DNA of 64,000 nucleotides from Lichenihabitans sp033947565 (GCF_033947565.1 NZ_JARPVX010000002.1:139026-203025); one strand, 5' to 3'; counted from the stretch's first letter, positions 47,504-56,721 are shown. Numbers and translations: made by a program. Notes: generated by a model not told the origin, from the letters alone.

Positions 47504-48280
47504 ATGCGCATAGCGACCTGGAACGTCAATTCGGTGCGCCAGCGCCTCGACCACCTGCTGGGTTACCTTGGCGCGGTGGCGCCCGACGTGCTCTGCCTGC
47601 AGGAGCTGAAATGCACGGACGACAGCTTTCCGCGTCAGGAGATCGAGGCGGCCGGCTATCATTGCAACGTGCATGGCCAGAAGGGTTTCAACGGTGTCGC
47701 GATCCTGTCGCGTCGGCCGGTCGAGGCCACGGCGGGGCTGCCGGGCGAGCCGGAGGATACGCAGGCCCGCTTCATCGAAGCGCGCGTGCCGGATGGCGGC
47801 GGCGAGATCCTGGTGGCCTCCATCTACCTGCCGAACGGCAACCCCGTGGGGACCGACAAATACCCCTATAAGCTGCGCTTCATGGATCGGCTGGCCGCTC
47901 ATGCCCGCCAACGCCTCGCGGAAGGCGCCACGCTCGTCCTGGCCGGCGACTACAACGTCATTCCGGACCGGCGCGACGCCGCCGATCCGGAGGCCTGGGT
48001 CCACGATGCGCTGTTCCTGCCTGAGACGCGCGAACGGTATCGCACCTTGGTGTCGCTCGGTCTGACCGATGCGCTGCGGGCCACCACCGATCATGCCGGC
48101 GTCTACAGCTTCTGGGATTATCAGGCGGGCGCGTGGCAGCGGAACAAGGGCATCCGCATCGACCACCTGCTTCTGTCGTCCCGGGCCGCCGACAGGCTGG
48201 TGGATGTGACGATCGACAAGGACATGCGGGCGGCCGAAAAGCCGTCCGACCATGTGCCGGTACGCATCGACCTGCGCTGA
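47504..48280 (+). CDS. xthA: Exodeoxyribonuclease III
   Basis: AP endonuclease and 3'-exonuclease of base-excision repair, 258 aa. EEP-fold motifs are IATWNVNSVRQRL, CLQELKCTDDSFP (metal-binding Glu), SIYLPNGNPVGTDKYPYKLRFMDRL, GDYNVIPDRRDAADP (Asp and Asn), FWDYQAGAWQRNKGIRIDHLLLS and the terminal SDHVPVRIDL (catalytic Asp-His). I chose ATG 47504, 4 bp after the acyltransferase stop and at the start of homology. Confidence 0.97.
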   Translation: MRIATWNVNSVRQRLDHLLGYLGAVAPDVLCLQELKCTDDSFPRQEIEAAGYHCNVHGQKGFNGVAILSRRPVEATAGLPGEPEDTQARFIEARVPDGGGEILVASIYLPNGNPVGTDKYPYKLRFMDRLAAHARQRLAEGATLVLAGDYNVIPDRRDAADPEAWVHDALFLPETRERYRTLVSLGLTDALRATTDHAGVYSFWDYQAGAWQRNKGIRIDHLLLSSRAADRLVDVTIDKDMRAAEKPSDHVPVRIDLR

Positions 48281-48298
48281 GCAGGCTGGTGGCCGGCG

Positions 48299-49183
48299 TC
48301 AGTTCTTGTGCCGGTGATCGTCCGCATAAAGGATTGCCACCTGGCGGTCCGAATCCGAAGCTGCGTCCGAGGCCCGGTTGTAGAGATCGATGATCCAGGC
48401 GTCGCGGCTGTCGGTTGCGGCGTCCTTGGCCAGCATCAGCCACATCAGGCCGCGGGCGCGCTGGCGGGCGACGCCATCGAAGCCGTTGAACAGCATGTGT
48501 CCAAGCAGTGCCTCGGCCTGCTTGTGGTTCTTCTCGGCCGCCAGCGCCATCCAACGCACCGCCTGCCGGGTATCCTTGGCGATGTTCGGGGCGCCATCGA
48601 GATAAAGCCGCGCCAGATTATATTGCGCATCGGCGCTGCCGAAATTCAGCGCCGCATATTGAAACATCTCGAGCGCCCGCTCGGAATCGGGCCTGACGTC
48701 CGTGTTGGCGATGCCGTTCAGGTCGTAGATGCCGAGCGCCACAAAGGCATTGGCCACCACCGACACGTCACGGACGCTATGATTGTCCTCATCGTAATTC
48801 TGGACGATCTGCGTGAAGTAATCGAAGGCCTTGGTGTCGTCCTGCGGCACCCCGTCGCCATCGGCATACATCTTGCCGAGCTTCCAGCGGGCGAGCGGAT
48901 TGCCACCGGCGGCTGCGTATTTGAAGGCTTCGACAGAGGATTTGACGTCACCGGACCGATAGACCGCGATACCCTGGCGCATCGCTTGTTGCGGATTGGC
49001 GAAGTTCGACAGCGACGCCTTGGCGTCAGCGGGTGTCTCAGCCGTGCCGTCGAGCGCCCAGGCGGCTCCGCCCTGAAGCGCCAGCCCGAGAGCCACGATC
49101 CCCAAGCATCCCGAAAGGCCTCGTGCGGCTTGCACAAAGGCGCGGTCGGCACGGGCTGCGCGAGGCGCCCAGACCTTGTCCAT
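48299..49183 (-). CDS. exoR: ExoR-like periplasmic Sel1-repeat regulator
   Basis: Homologue of Sinorhizobium ExoR, which in the periplasm inhibits the ExoS sensor kinase and so represses succinoglycan and controls motility genes. It is about 294 aa with a signal peptide (LGIVALGLALQGGAAWA) and Sel1/TPR repeats: AVYRSGDVKSSVEAFKYAAAGGNPLARWKLGKMYADGDGVPQDD, YAALNFGSADAQYNLARLYLDGA, WMALAAEKNHKQAEALLGHMLFNG and RGLMWLMLAKDAATDSRDAWIIDLYN. The last part is highly ExoR-like. Several ATGs are possible; I chose 49183, with 49201 and 49228 as alternatives. exoS/chvI are not in the window. Convergent with xthA. Confidence 0.82.
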   Translation of the reverse strand: MDKVWAPRAARADRAFVQAARGLSGCLGIVALGLALQGGAAWALDGTAETPADAKASLSNFANPQQAMRQGIAVYRSGDVKSSVEAFKYAAAGGNPLARWKLGKMYADGDGVPQDDTKAFDYFTQIVQNYDEDNHSVRDVSVVANAFVALGIYDLNGIANTDVRPDSERALEMFQYAALNFGSADAQYNLARLYLDGAPNIAKDTRQAVRWMALAAEKNHKQAEALLGHMLFNGFDGVARQRARGLMWLMLAKDAATDSRDAWIIDLYNRASDAASDSDRQVAILYADDHRHKN

Positions 49184-49810
49184 GCCGTGTCGTCCGACCA
49201 TGTGGTTTCCGCCCCACTGACTCGCCACTCCCCCGGTTCCGCGACGATCGGATCAACGATCGGATCAGCCACGGTTCAGACAGGCGCGCCAGAAGACCTT
49301 TCGCCATCCCCAGCCTGGGACAGCGTCAGAACGCGATGAGAAAGCTCCCACCAATCTTCTGGGCCCGGCAGATTAGCGCGGCGTTTATGGCGCAATAGGG
49401 GCACCTTTCGGACGGCAAAAGGGGGTGTATTCAATCCAGTCGGGTGTGTCAGAAACAACACGAAGCGTGTAGGGGGCCGCTGAGGGCTGAGCCGAGAGTC
49501 AAGCTCGGGGTGTTGCAGAAGAAGATCTTTACGCTATTCAAAAAAGCGCCGGAGTGACTTTACGGTTACAAGCAACAGAGCCGACCAACGTCCAGCTGGA
49601 TCGCATCGTCGAGGCTGCGTTGGTGTGTGCGATCACCGCGGCCGGGCGGCCTTGCAGCACAGATGAGGCCAGGACGTCACCCGGAATCGAACAAGCGCCA
49701 TCGACGCATGACAAATCCCGTGCCGGCCCGGCGCAGCGACGGCCGATCGACATGCGATCGGTCGCGCGATCGCTGCCTGTCAGCCGTCGCCCACCCCGAC
49801 GGCTCGTCGC
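49184..49810. other. Long intergenic region, no gene seen
   Basis: About 620 bp between exoR and valS. The part around 49370-49580 is visibly richer in A+T than its surroundings (for example ATTCAAAAAAGCG near 49538), so the exoR promoter probably lies there. A plus-strand GTG frame from 49554 stays open but its composition is not protein-like and it runs antisense into valS. I see no tRNA or known RNA. Confidence 0.45.
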
Positions 49811-52525
49811 TCAGCCGGAGATCTGTCGCAGCGCGTCATCGAGCTTGCCGGCGCGGGCCTGCAGTTCGGCAAGCCGTTCACGGGTTTCCTCGATCACCTC
49901 GGGACTGGCCTTGTTCAGAAACCCGGGATTGGCGAGCTTGCTCTCGAGTTTGCCGGCTTCCGCCCGCAGCTTGCCGCCTTCCTTGCCGAGGCGGGCGGCC
50001 TCGGCCGCCACATCGATCACCGTTGCAAGCGGCAAGGCCGCCACCGCCCCTGGAAGGGGGGCCTGCACGGCGCCGCGTGGCGCCTCATCGGCAAAGCCGA
50101 TATCGGTAAAGCGGCCAAGCCGTTTCAGGATGTCGCCCCACCGCTCGGCGCGGCGCCGGACCTCGGCACTGGCCTCGACCAACACGAGCGGCACAGTGGC
50201 GCCGGCCGGCACGTTCAGCTCCGAACGGATCGACCGCACCGTCGAGATCAGGGCGATCACCCAGTCGAGCTCCGCCTGGGCTGCGGCATCGGACAAGTGC
50301 GCCACGCTGGGCCAAGGTGCCAGGGCCAGCACGCTGTCGCGCGCCGGACCGGTCGCCCCGGTGATGCCCCACAATTCTTCCGTGATGAAGGGCATGAAGG
50401 GATGCAACAGCGCGCAGATGCCATCCAGCACATAGGCCGTGGTGGCCTGGGTCTCGGCCTTCTCGGCCGCATCCTGACCGGCGAAGACGGGCTTCGCGAA
50501 CTCCAGATACCAATCGCAGAACAGATTCCAGACGAACCGGTAGGCCGCGCCCGCCGCGTCGTTGAACCGGTAGGCTTCGAGCGCCGCCGTGACGTCGGCC
50601 ACAGCCCCGGCGAAGGCGCTGAGCACCCAACGGTTAAGGGTCGAGCGCGTTGTTGCGGGATCGAAGCCGGCAACGCGGCCGCAGCCGTTCAGCTCGGCGA
50701 ACCGCGCCGCATTCCAGAGCTTGGTGCCGAAGTTGCGGTAGCCTTCGATGCGCGAGGTCGCGAGCTTGATGTCACGCCCCTGAGCCGCCATGGCGGCCAG
50801 GGTGAAGCGCAGCGCATCGGCGCCGAACTGGTCGATCAGCACCAGCGGGTCGACGACGTTGCCCTTCGACTTGGACATCTTCTGCCCTTTCTCGTCACGG
50901 ACGAGGGCATGCATATAGACGTCCTTGAACGGCACCTCGCCCGTGAAGTGCAGTCCCATCATCATCATCCGGGCGACCCAGAAGAAGATGATGTCGAAGC
51001 CGGTGACGAGTGTCGCGGTCGGATAGAAGCGGGCGAGCTCCGGCGTCTGGTCGGGCCAGCCCAGCGTCGAGAAGGGCCACAGCGCAGACGAAAACCACGT
51101 ATCGAGCACGTCCTCGTCGCGCGTCAACGGCGTGGCGGCTCCGTAGTGGGCCGCGGCGTCGCGATGCGCTTCATCGTCCGACATGGCGACGAAGACGGTG
51201 CCGTCCGGGCCATACCAAGCCGGGATCTGGTGTCCCCACCAGAGCTGCCGCGACACGCACCAGGGCTGGATATTGTCCAGCCACTCGAAATAGGTCTTTT
51301 CCCAAGTCTTCGGGATAAAGCTCGTCTTGCCCTCACGCACCGCCGCCAGGGCGGGTGTCGCCAGGGTCGCGGCATCGACGTACCATTGGTCCGTCAACCA
51401 CGGCTCGATCACCACGTTCGACCGGTCACCATGCGGCACCGTCAGCGCATGGGGCTCGACCTCGGCCAGCAGGCCGAGCTCCTCCATCCTTGCCACCACG
51501 GCCTTGCGGGCCACGAAGCGGTCCTGCCCGTGCAGGCCGAGCGCCCAGGCGGCGGCCTGCGGATCGACACCCGCCAGAAAGGCCTCGTTGCCGACGAGCA
51601 GCAGCCGCGCCTCGGCGTCGAGAATGTTGATCATCGGCAGCCCGTGACGCTTGCCGACCTCGAAATCGTTGAAATCATGCGCCGGGGTGATCTTCACGGC
51701 ACCCGACCCCTTTTCGGGATCGCTGTAATCATCCGCAACGATCGGGATCAGCCGTCCGACGAGCGGCAGCCGCACCTGCCGTCCCTGCAGATGCCTATAG
51801 CGGTCGTCCTCGGGGTGAACCGCGACCGCCGTGTCGCCCAGCAGCGTTTCCGGCCGCGTGGTGGCGACCGTGATGAATTCGCCTGTTTCGGCCCCGGCCG
51901 CATCCACCACCGGATAGCGGAAATGCCAAAGGCTGCCCTTGATCTCGACCGGCACGACCTCGAGGTCCGAGATGGCGGTCAGGAACTTCGGGTCCCAGTT
52001 GACGAGACGCTTGTCCTTGTAGATCAGGCCCTGCCGATAAAGGGTCACGAACACTTTGAGGACAGCGGCGCTCAGGCCCTCGTCCATGGTAAAGCGCGTG
52101 CGCGACCAATCGCAGGAAGCACCGAGCCGCTGCAACTGGCCGACGATCTGGCCGCCGGACTCATCCTTCCAGGCCCAAACGCGTTCGATGAACGCTTTGC
52201 GGCCCATGCTGCGACGGTCCGGCTGCTGCCGTTCGGCCAGTTGCCGCTCCACCACCATCTGGGTGGCGATGCCGGCGTGGTCCATGCCGGGCTGCCACAG
52301 CACATCCTTGCCGCGCATCCGCTCGAAGCGGCAAAGCACGTCCTGCAAGGTGTTGTTGAGCGCGTGCCCGATATGCAGCGAGCCCGTCACGTTCGGCGGC
52401 GGGATGACCATGCAGAACGGTTGCGCCCCGACGCGATCCGGGCGCCCTGCCCTGAAGGCGCCGGCCTCGTCCCAAGCGGCACTGATCCGCTGCTCGACAA
52501 CAGCAGCGGCGAAAAGCTTTTCCAT
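49811..52525 (-). CDS. valS: Valyl-tRNA synthetase
   Basis: Class I aminoacyl-tRNA synthetase with editing domain, 904 aa. The HIGH motif is in PNVTGSLHIGHALNNTLQD and the KMSKS motif in GQKMSKSKGNVVDP. The editing domain shows TTRPETLLGDTAVAVHPED, and DHAGIATQMVVE and WCVSRQLWWGHQIPAWY are typical of ValRS. The C-terminal 60 residues form the ValS arm coiled coil (EAARLGKEGGKLRAEAGKLESKLANPGF). I chose ATG 52525 (MEKLFAAAVVEQRI). It starts 7 bp after the popZ-like gene. Confidence 0.98.
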   Translation of the reverse strand: MEKLFAAAVVEQRISAAWDEAGAFRAGRPDRVGAQPFCMVIPPPNVTGSLHIGHALNNTLQDVLCRFERMRGKDVLWQPGMDHAGIATQMVVERQLAERQQPDRRSMGRKAFIERVWAWKDESGGQIVGQLQRLGASCDWSRTRFTMDEGLSAAVLKVFVTLYRQGLIYKDKRLVNWDPKFLTAISDLEVVPVEIKGSLWHFRYPVVDAAGAETGEFITVATTRPETLLGDTAVAVHPEDDRYRHLQGRQVRLPLVGRLIPIVADDYSDPEKGSGAVKITPAHDFNDFEVGKRHGLPMINILDAEARLLLVGNEAFLAGVDPQAAAWALGLHGQDRFVARKAVVARMEELGLLAEVEPHALTVPHGDRSNVVIEPWLTDQWYVDAATLATPALAAVREGKTSFIPKTWEKTYFEWLDNIQPWCVSRQLWWGHQIPAWYGPDGTVFVAMSDDEAHRDAAAHYGAATPLTRDEDVLDTWFSSALWPFSTLGWPDQTPELARFYPTATLVTGFDIIFFWVARMMMMGLHFTGEVPFKDVYMHALVRDEKGQKMSKSKGNVVDPLVLIDQFGADALRFTLAAMAAQGRDIKLATSRIEGYRNFGTKLWNAARFAELNGCGRVAGFDPATTRSTLNRWVLSAFAGAVADVTAALEAYRFNDAAGAAYRFVWNLFCDWYLEFAKPVFAGQDAAEKAETQATTAYVLDGICALLHPFMPFITEELWGITGATGPARDSVLALAPWPSVAHLSDAAAQAELDWVIALISTVRSIRSELNVPAGATVPLVLVEASAEVRRRAERWGDILKRLGRFTDIGFADEAPRGAVQAPLPGAVAALPLATVIDVAAEAARLGKEGGKLRAEAGKLESKLANPGFLNKASPEVIEETRERLAELQARAGKLDDALRQISG

Positions 52526-52532
52526 GGTGATG

Positions 52533-53246
52533 CTAGCCGTTGCGACCGCGGCCGCCACGCGCCACACGTTCGATCTCGGTCCGCACCAGACGCTCGACGA
52601 TGCTGGGCAGGTGATCGTCGAGCCAGGTCTTCAACAGCGGCCGCATGGAATCCCGCATTACCCGCTCGATCAGCTCGGGGTCCTGCAACACCATGGTTTC
52701 GGCCAGGGCGTGGAACGACGACGTGATCGAGGCGCCTGCCGCATGCGACATCAACGGCTCGGACTCGAGCCCGACATCGCGTGGCTCAGGCAGCGCGTAG
52801 GCCACCTCCTGCCCCGCGTCATGCGCCTGGAAGCCGAGATGTTCGGGTTCGGGCTCGGGCTCGAACGTCGTCTCGGGCCCATGCATGTGGTCCAGGTGGA
52901 AAGGAGTCGGCTCCTCGAGAGGCGTTCCAAAGTCATGGGCGGTCGTGTCAATCTCGTGATCGACATGGATCTCCGGCTCGTAGACCGGGGCGGGCAGCTC
53001 GATCGCCGGGGCTTCCGCCTCGGGCTGAACCTGCCTGTCCTCAGCGGGTCGAACCTCGGCGGCGGCCGCCAGGGCGGCGCGGCGCGTCAAGCCGCCGATG
53101 CTGCCGCGTGCAAGGTTGTTGGACTGATCCTCGGCGATGATGCGGCGGATCGAAGCCAGGATGTCTTCCATTGAAGGTTCGTTAAGCCCTATTTGGGAAT
53201 GTTCCGCGTCCGGAGCCTGCGCCGACGTGGTGCTGGGTGCTGCCAT
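52533..53246 (-). CDS. PopZ-like polar organising protein (DUF2497)
   Basis: A 237-aa acidic protein. A conserved N-terminal motif (EPSMEDILASIRRIIAEDQ) and a conserved helical C-terminal block (PELIERVMRDSMRPLLKTWLDDHLPSIVERLVRTEIERVARG) flank a long Pro/Glu/His-rich variable middle. This is the PopZ/DUF2497 plan; in Caulobacter PopZ forms a polar matrix that anchors the chromosome origin. Direct proof of this role here is lacking. It precedes valS by 7 bp, with tolC and pcm upstream, a neighbourhood I recall from many rhizobia. Confidence 0.88.
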   Translation of the reverse strand: MAAPSTTSAQAPDAEHSQIGLNEPSMEDILASIRRIIAEDQSNNLARGSIGGLTRRAALAAAAEVRPAEDRQVQPEAEAPAIELPAPVYEPEIHVDHEIDTTAHDFGTPLEEPTPFHLDHMHGPETTFEPEPEPEHLGFQAHDAGQEVAYALPEPRDVGLESEPLMSHAAGASITSSFHALAETMVLQDPELIERVMRDSMRPLLKTWLDDHLPSIVERLVRTEIERVARGGRGRNG

Positions 53247-53451
53247 GCCTCGAAACGTCCCTTGGTAATCCTGCTTGGCTCGATGCCGGCGCAGCCGCGA
53301 TGAAACGGAATCTGTGACGCAGCAATCTGCGCAGCGCGCCTGCGCGGCGCAAGTGCGCTTGGTCGTTTTCCAGTCTTTTACAGACGGATCGGCGGCTGGT
53401 TAAGCCATAACCGGGCGCCGTTTAGATAGAAGGCCGGCGACGATGCCCGGC

Positions 53452-55026
53452 TTATCGGCCATCCGGCGTTCGCAGGCCGACCCACTTGTCCTTGACCTGC
53501 TCGAAATGCACGGTCGGGTCATAATCCTTGATGCCGAGATTGAGGATTCCCGTCGTCAGCCGCCCGATGGAGGACAACACCGCATAGGTGGCGACCACAC
53601 GGTCGCGCTGCGCGCCAACAAGCGCCACGCGGGCGTTCAACAAGGTCTGCTGGGCATTCAGCACGTCGAGGGTGGTGCGCTGTCCGACGCGGGCTTCCTC
53701 GCGCACGCCGTTGAGGGCGATCTCGGATGCGTTGACGGCCGTCTGGTCGGATTGCACCACGATCTTCGAACTCTCGAACAAGCCCCAGGCCGAGATCACG
53801 GCGGCGCGAACCTGATCCCGGACCACGTCGGCCTGGAAGCGGGCTTGACCGAGGTTCTCCTTGGACTGGCGGATGGTCGCGTAGGGGGCACTGCCCTCAT
53901 ACAACGGCACCGAAATCGTGCCGCCCACGTAACCCACGAAGGCGCTGCTGCCGACGACGTTCGACACATCATAGCGCTGCTGCACGGAGCCGGTCGCGCT
54001 GACGGTGGGCAGCAGCGCGCCCTCGGCGATCTTCACCTGCGCGGCCGCGACATCGACATTGTGCAGCGCGGATTGCACGTTCGGATGTTCGACCTGCGAC
54101 ACCGAAATGGCCTGGGCCAGGGTCTGCGGCAAGCCGCGGGTCAGCGGCTGCGCCGGCTCGAGCCGGGTCGGCTGCTCACCCACCACCTGGCGGAAGCTTG
54201 CAATGGAATTCTGGAGGTTGGATTGCGCAAGGTAATAGTCGGCGCGCGACCCCGCCAAACCCGACTCCGCCTGAGCCACGTCGGTTCGCGTCACCTCGCC
54301 GACCTTGAACCGGTCCTGCGTCTGCCGAAGCTGCTCGTCCAGCACCTTGATGTTGCTGTTGCGCAATTCGAGCGTCGCGGTGTCGCGCAGCACGTCCATG
54401 TAGGACTGGGCGGCGCTCTGCAGGGTGCTCTGGACTTGGTTGCGGAGCGTTTCACGCGAGCCGAGGACGTTCGATTCCGCCTGCCGGACCGAATTGGTGG
54501 TGCGGAGCCCGTCGAATAGCGTCTGCGTCACCTGCAGACCGACGCCGCGTGGAACCGTGTCAGCGATGCCGGCCGAGCCTGTGCTGGTCGAGGATGACGT
54601 CGAGGTGCCGGTGGAAGCGCCCGAAGTCCCGGACGTGCTGGTGCCGCTGGTGCCCGAGGTGCCGGACGTCGACGTGGATGTCGAGGTGGTGCTGCCGCTC
54701 GAGGCCGTGATGCCGGCGCCGACCGCGTTGGAATATTGGTAGCCGACGTCGCCACTGGCGGTCACATGCGGCAGGTAGCCCGATGTCGCAATCGGCACGT
54801 TCTCGTCGACCGCACGGGTTCCAGCGCGCTGGGCATTCAGCGACGGATTGTTCCGATACGCTTTGATCAGCACGGAACTGATGTTTTCCGCCTGAACAGG
54901 ACCCGTTAAAGCCGCAACCGCCACGCCCGCGAGCAGCAACGAGGCCGCATCGGGCCACCGGCTCCGCAGGTTCGAAGTGGGGCGTCGCCCTAGCCGGGCA
55001 GGCCGCATCCCAGAAGCACCAAACAT
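53452..55026 (-). CDS. tolC: TolC-family outer membrane efflux protein
   Basis: Trimeric outer-membrane channel for type I secretion and multidrug efflux, 524 aa. A signal peptide (ASLLLAGVAVAALTGPVQA) is followed by the two-fold OEP repeats, for example VLIKAYRNNPSLNAQRAGTRAVDENVPIA, VTQTLFDGLRTTNSVRQAESNV, TRTDVAQAESGLAGSRADYYLAQSNLQNS and GQRTTLDVLNAQQTLLNARVALVGAQRDRVVATYAVL. Residues 108-152 are an unusual Ser/Thr/Gly run placed between strand-like segments, where an extracellular loop is expected. No exporter partners lie next to it. ATG 55008 is an alternative start. Confidence 0.93.
   Translation of the reverse strand: MFGASGMRPARLGRRPTSNLRSRWPDAASLLLAGVAVAALTGPVQAENISSVLIKAYRNNPSLNAQRAGTRAVDENVPIATSGYLPHVTASGDVGYQYSNAVGAGITASSGSTTSTSTSTSGTSGTSGTSTSGTSGASTGTSTSSSTSTGSAGIADTVPRGVGLQVTQTLFDGLRTTNSVRQAESNVLGSRETLRNQVQSTLQSAAQSYMDVLRDTATLELRNSNIKVLDEQLRQTQDRFKVGEVTRTDVAQAESGLAGSRADYYLAQSNLQNSIASFRQVVGEQPTRLEPAQPLTRGLPQTLAQAISVSQVEHPNVQSALHNVDVAAAQVKIAEGALLPTVSATGSVQQRYDVSNVVGSSAFVGYVGGTISVPLYEGSAPYATIRQSKENLGQARFQADVVRDQVRAAVISAWGLFESSKIVVQSDQTAVNASEIALNGVREEARVGQRTTLDVLNAQQTLLNARVALVGAQRDRVVATYAVLSSIGRLTTGILNLGIKDYDPTVHFEQVKDKWVGLRTPDGR
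54571..54705 (-). repeat. Ser/Thr/Gly low-complexity insert within tolC
   Basis: Encodes residues 108-152 of the TolC-like protein, made almost only of Ser, Thr, Gly and Ala in short patterns such as TSTST and SGTSGTSGTS. At DNA level it is a degenerate array of GTGCCGGACGT-like and GTCGAGGT-like units (plus strand). Flanking protein segments align with ordinary TolC, so it is an inserted loop. Confidence 0.8.
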
Positions 55027-55165
55027 CGATCAACCCCGACCTTGATGCGGAACCCGGATCCTCGACGAGCGTCGTCGCATCCAGGGAACCGCAGTCTTGG
55101 CCGCGAGCTTAACGCGACAGGCCGGGAGTTTCGCCGATTCTCATAACCAGACCGGGACAAAGTTC

Positions 55166-55193
55166 CCCGGTGGCGCAAAAAAGCGACACCGGG
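55166..55193 (-). terminator. Hairpin downstream of pcm, possible terminator
   Basis: CCCGGTG/CACCGGG and CGC/GCG pair around one mismatch and an A6 loop (U6 in the minus-strand RNA). It lies 41 bp after the pcm stop and before the tolC start. The following bases lack a long T-run, so termination may be weak or the hairpin may protect the mRNA end. Confidence 0.5.
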
Positions 55194-55233
55194 AAGGCTC
55201 ACGCCAGCTTGGGCGCGACGCGTTCCGAGCGGG

Positions 55234-55950
55234 TCAGAACGCGAAGCTGACCGCTTTGGCGAATTCGTCCAGCACGGCCGCCGAGCTGTCGAACAAGGGC
55301 CGGCTGCCGATCTCGCGGCCGAAACGCTCATACAACATGGCGCGACCGCTGCGGCGCACCCCGTCGAACGCCATCTTGCGGATCGTGACGAAGCGGCCCC
55401 GGTCGGCCAGTTGGGCCAACAAGGGGTCGAGGTGATCCTCCACCGCGCCTTCCACGACGATCACGTCGAACGGGCCCTTGGCGGCATAGCCTTCGGCCAG
55501 GGATCCCGTCACCGCGGACGCCTGCGGGAGATCGAGCGCCTTGAAGGCTGCCATCGCGCCGGCCGTGAACCCAATGTCGCGCTCGAGCGCCGTCACCTCG
55601 GCACACATCCCGGCCAGCAGCGCCGTCGAATAACCGGTACCGCCGCCGACCACGAGAACGCGATCGCTCGGCTGAACGGCGGCTCCCTGAAGCAGGCGCG
55701 CCAGAACCATCGGCATCAACAAGATGCGCTTCAGTCCATCACGCCCGGCTACGGTCAGCACCGCGTCCGAATAGGCAAGCGGTGCCAACCCCTCGGGCAG
55801 GAACGCTTCACGCGGCACGCCGTAGAAGCGGTCGAGCAAGGGCTGGTCGGTGACGTCGAAGGTGCGGATCTGATTATCCACCATCGCACGCCGGATGATC
55901 CTGGTCGCCGACGGATCACGGACAATCATCTGGTCCATCGCCTCACTCAT
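55234..55950 (-). CDS. pcm: Protein-L-isoaspartate O-methyltransferase family protein
   Basis: SAM-dependent methyltransferase, 238 aa, that repairs isoaspartyl residues in aged proteins. The N-terminal MVDNQIRTFDVTDQPLLDRFYGVPREAFLPEGLAPLAYSD and SAM motif RVLVVGGGTGYSTALLAGM are typical, followed by VTALERDIGFTAGAMAAF. The stretch PLAYSDAVL replaces the usual AYEDRPLPIG of true PIMT, as in the rhizobial Pcm-like branch next to tolC, so activity on isoaspartate is probable but not certain. ATG 55938 is an alternative start. Confidence 0.88.
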   Translation of the reverse strand: MSEAMDQMIVRDPSATRIIRRAMVDNQIRTFDVTDQPLLDRFYGVPREAFLPEGLAPLAYSDAVLTVAGRDGLKRILLMPMVLARLLQGAAVQPSDRVLVVGGGTGYSTALLAGMCAEVTALERDIGFTAGAMAAFKALDLPQASAVTGSLAEGYAAKGPFDVIVVEGAVEDHLDPLLAQLADRGRFVTIRKMAFDGVRRSGRAMLYERFGREIGSRPLFDSSAAVLDEFAKAVSFAF

Positions 55951-56083
55951 TCCTCATCCTGCCTGCGCGGCATGGGATCGCGACGCCTGCGCGCCCGCAT
56001 ATAGCGGCAGGCCATTCCGACTGTCCACGGGCTTCGACACGGCGTGCCGAGCGCCACGATGGGTCAGCTGCGGGGTTCGGCCC

Positions 56084-56578
56084 CTACTTGCCGGCCTGCT
56101 TCAAGCGCGCGTTGCATTGGCTGAGGTATTTCGGCCAGGTCAGTCCGGGAGTGCTGGCCGTCAAGTTCACCTTGTTGGCGCGCCATTCGGCCCCACACTG
56201 TTTTTCCCGCACCAGGAAGGCTGCGCGTCCGCCCGAAGGGGCCGGTGTGGCGACCGTTGCGGCCGGGGCAGCGGCCGTCGTGGCTGGTGCCGGCACGGTT
56301 GCAGGCGACGGGATTGCGGCCGGCGTGGGGTTGAGCGGGTTTGAAACGGGCGTCGCCGCAGGCGCCGCAGCGGGCGCGGCGGCCGCAGCCGGTTGCCCTT
56401 TCAGCCGCGTCGCGCAATCGGACCGGAACTGGTTCCAGCTCATGCCGTTCAACGACCCGGCCGCCTTGGCGGACTGATATTGCTGCCCGCATTGCTGCAT
56501 CACGGTTTCAGCCCGGGACGGGGCTGCCCCCAGCGACGCCAATGCCGCGAAGGCGAGAATTGCAGAACCACGACGCAT
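56084..56578 (-). CDS. Small secreted protein with duplicated two-Cys module
   Basis: A 164-aa protein with a signal peptide (ILAFAALASLGAAPSRA). Two similar modules follow, each with paired cysteines: CGQQYQSAKAAGSLNGMSWNQFRSDCATRLK and CGAEWRANKVNLTASTPGLTWPKYLSQCNARLK. A Pro/Ala/Thr-rich linker of about 60 residues separates them. The shared pattern C-G-x-x-[YW]-x-[AS]-x-K...[SL]-[TW]-x-x-[FY]...C-x-[AT]-R-L-K shows internal duplication. I know similar rhizobial hypothetical proteins (some labelled PsiF-like) but no function. Confidence 0.78.
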   Translation of the reverse strand: MRRGSAILAFAALASLGAAPSRAETVMQQCGQQYQSAKAAGSLNGMSWNQFRSDCATRLKGQPAAAAAPAAAPAATPVSNPLNPTPAAIPSPATVPAPATTAAAPAATVATPAPSGGRAAFLVREKQCGAEWRANKVNLTASTPGLTWPKYLSQCNARLKQAGK

Positions 56579-56721
56579 CGCGATGATCCTCTCGATGTGG
56601 GTGCGGCGCCATGCAGCGGACCACGCCGAAACCTCCGCGAATCCGTCAGCGCCGTCAACGATGTTGCGACGAATCCTCCACCTGTGCGCAGATGAACGTC
56701 GGCAACAGGAGTTGAAGACGC

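Noticed and set aside
49554..50435. Plus-strand gene starting in the exoR-valS gap
   Set aside because: The GTG start has no ribosome site, the encoded protein is Arg/Ser/Pro-rich with no motif, and most of it is antisense to valS.
54571..54705. CRISPR-like or minisatellite array
   Set aside because: The repeats are short, degenerate and in frame with tolC. There are no spacers. No CRISPR array or cas gene was seen anywhere in the window.
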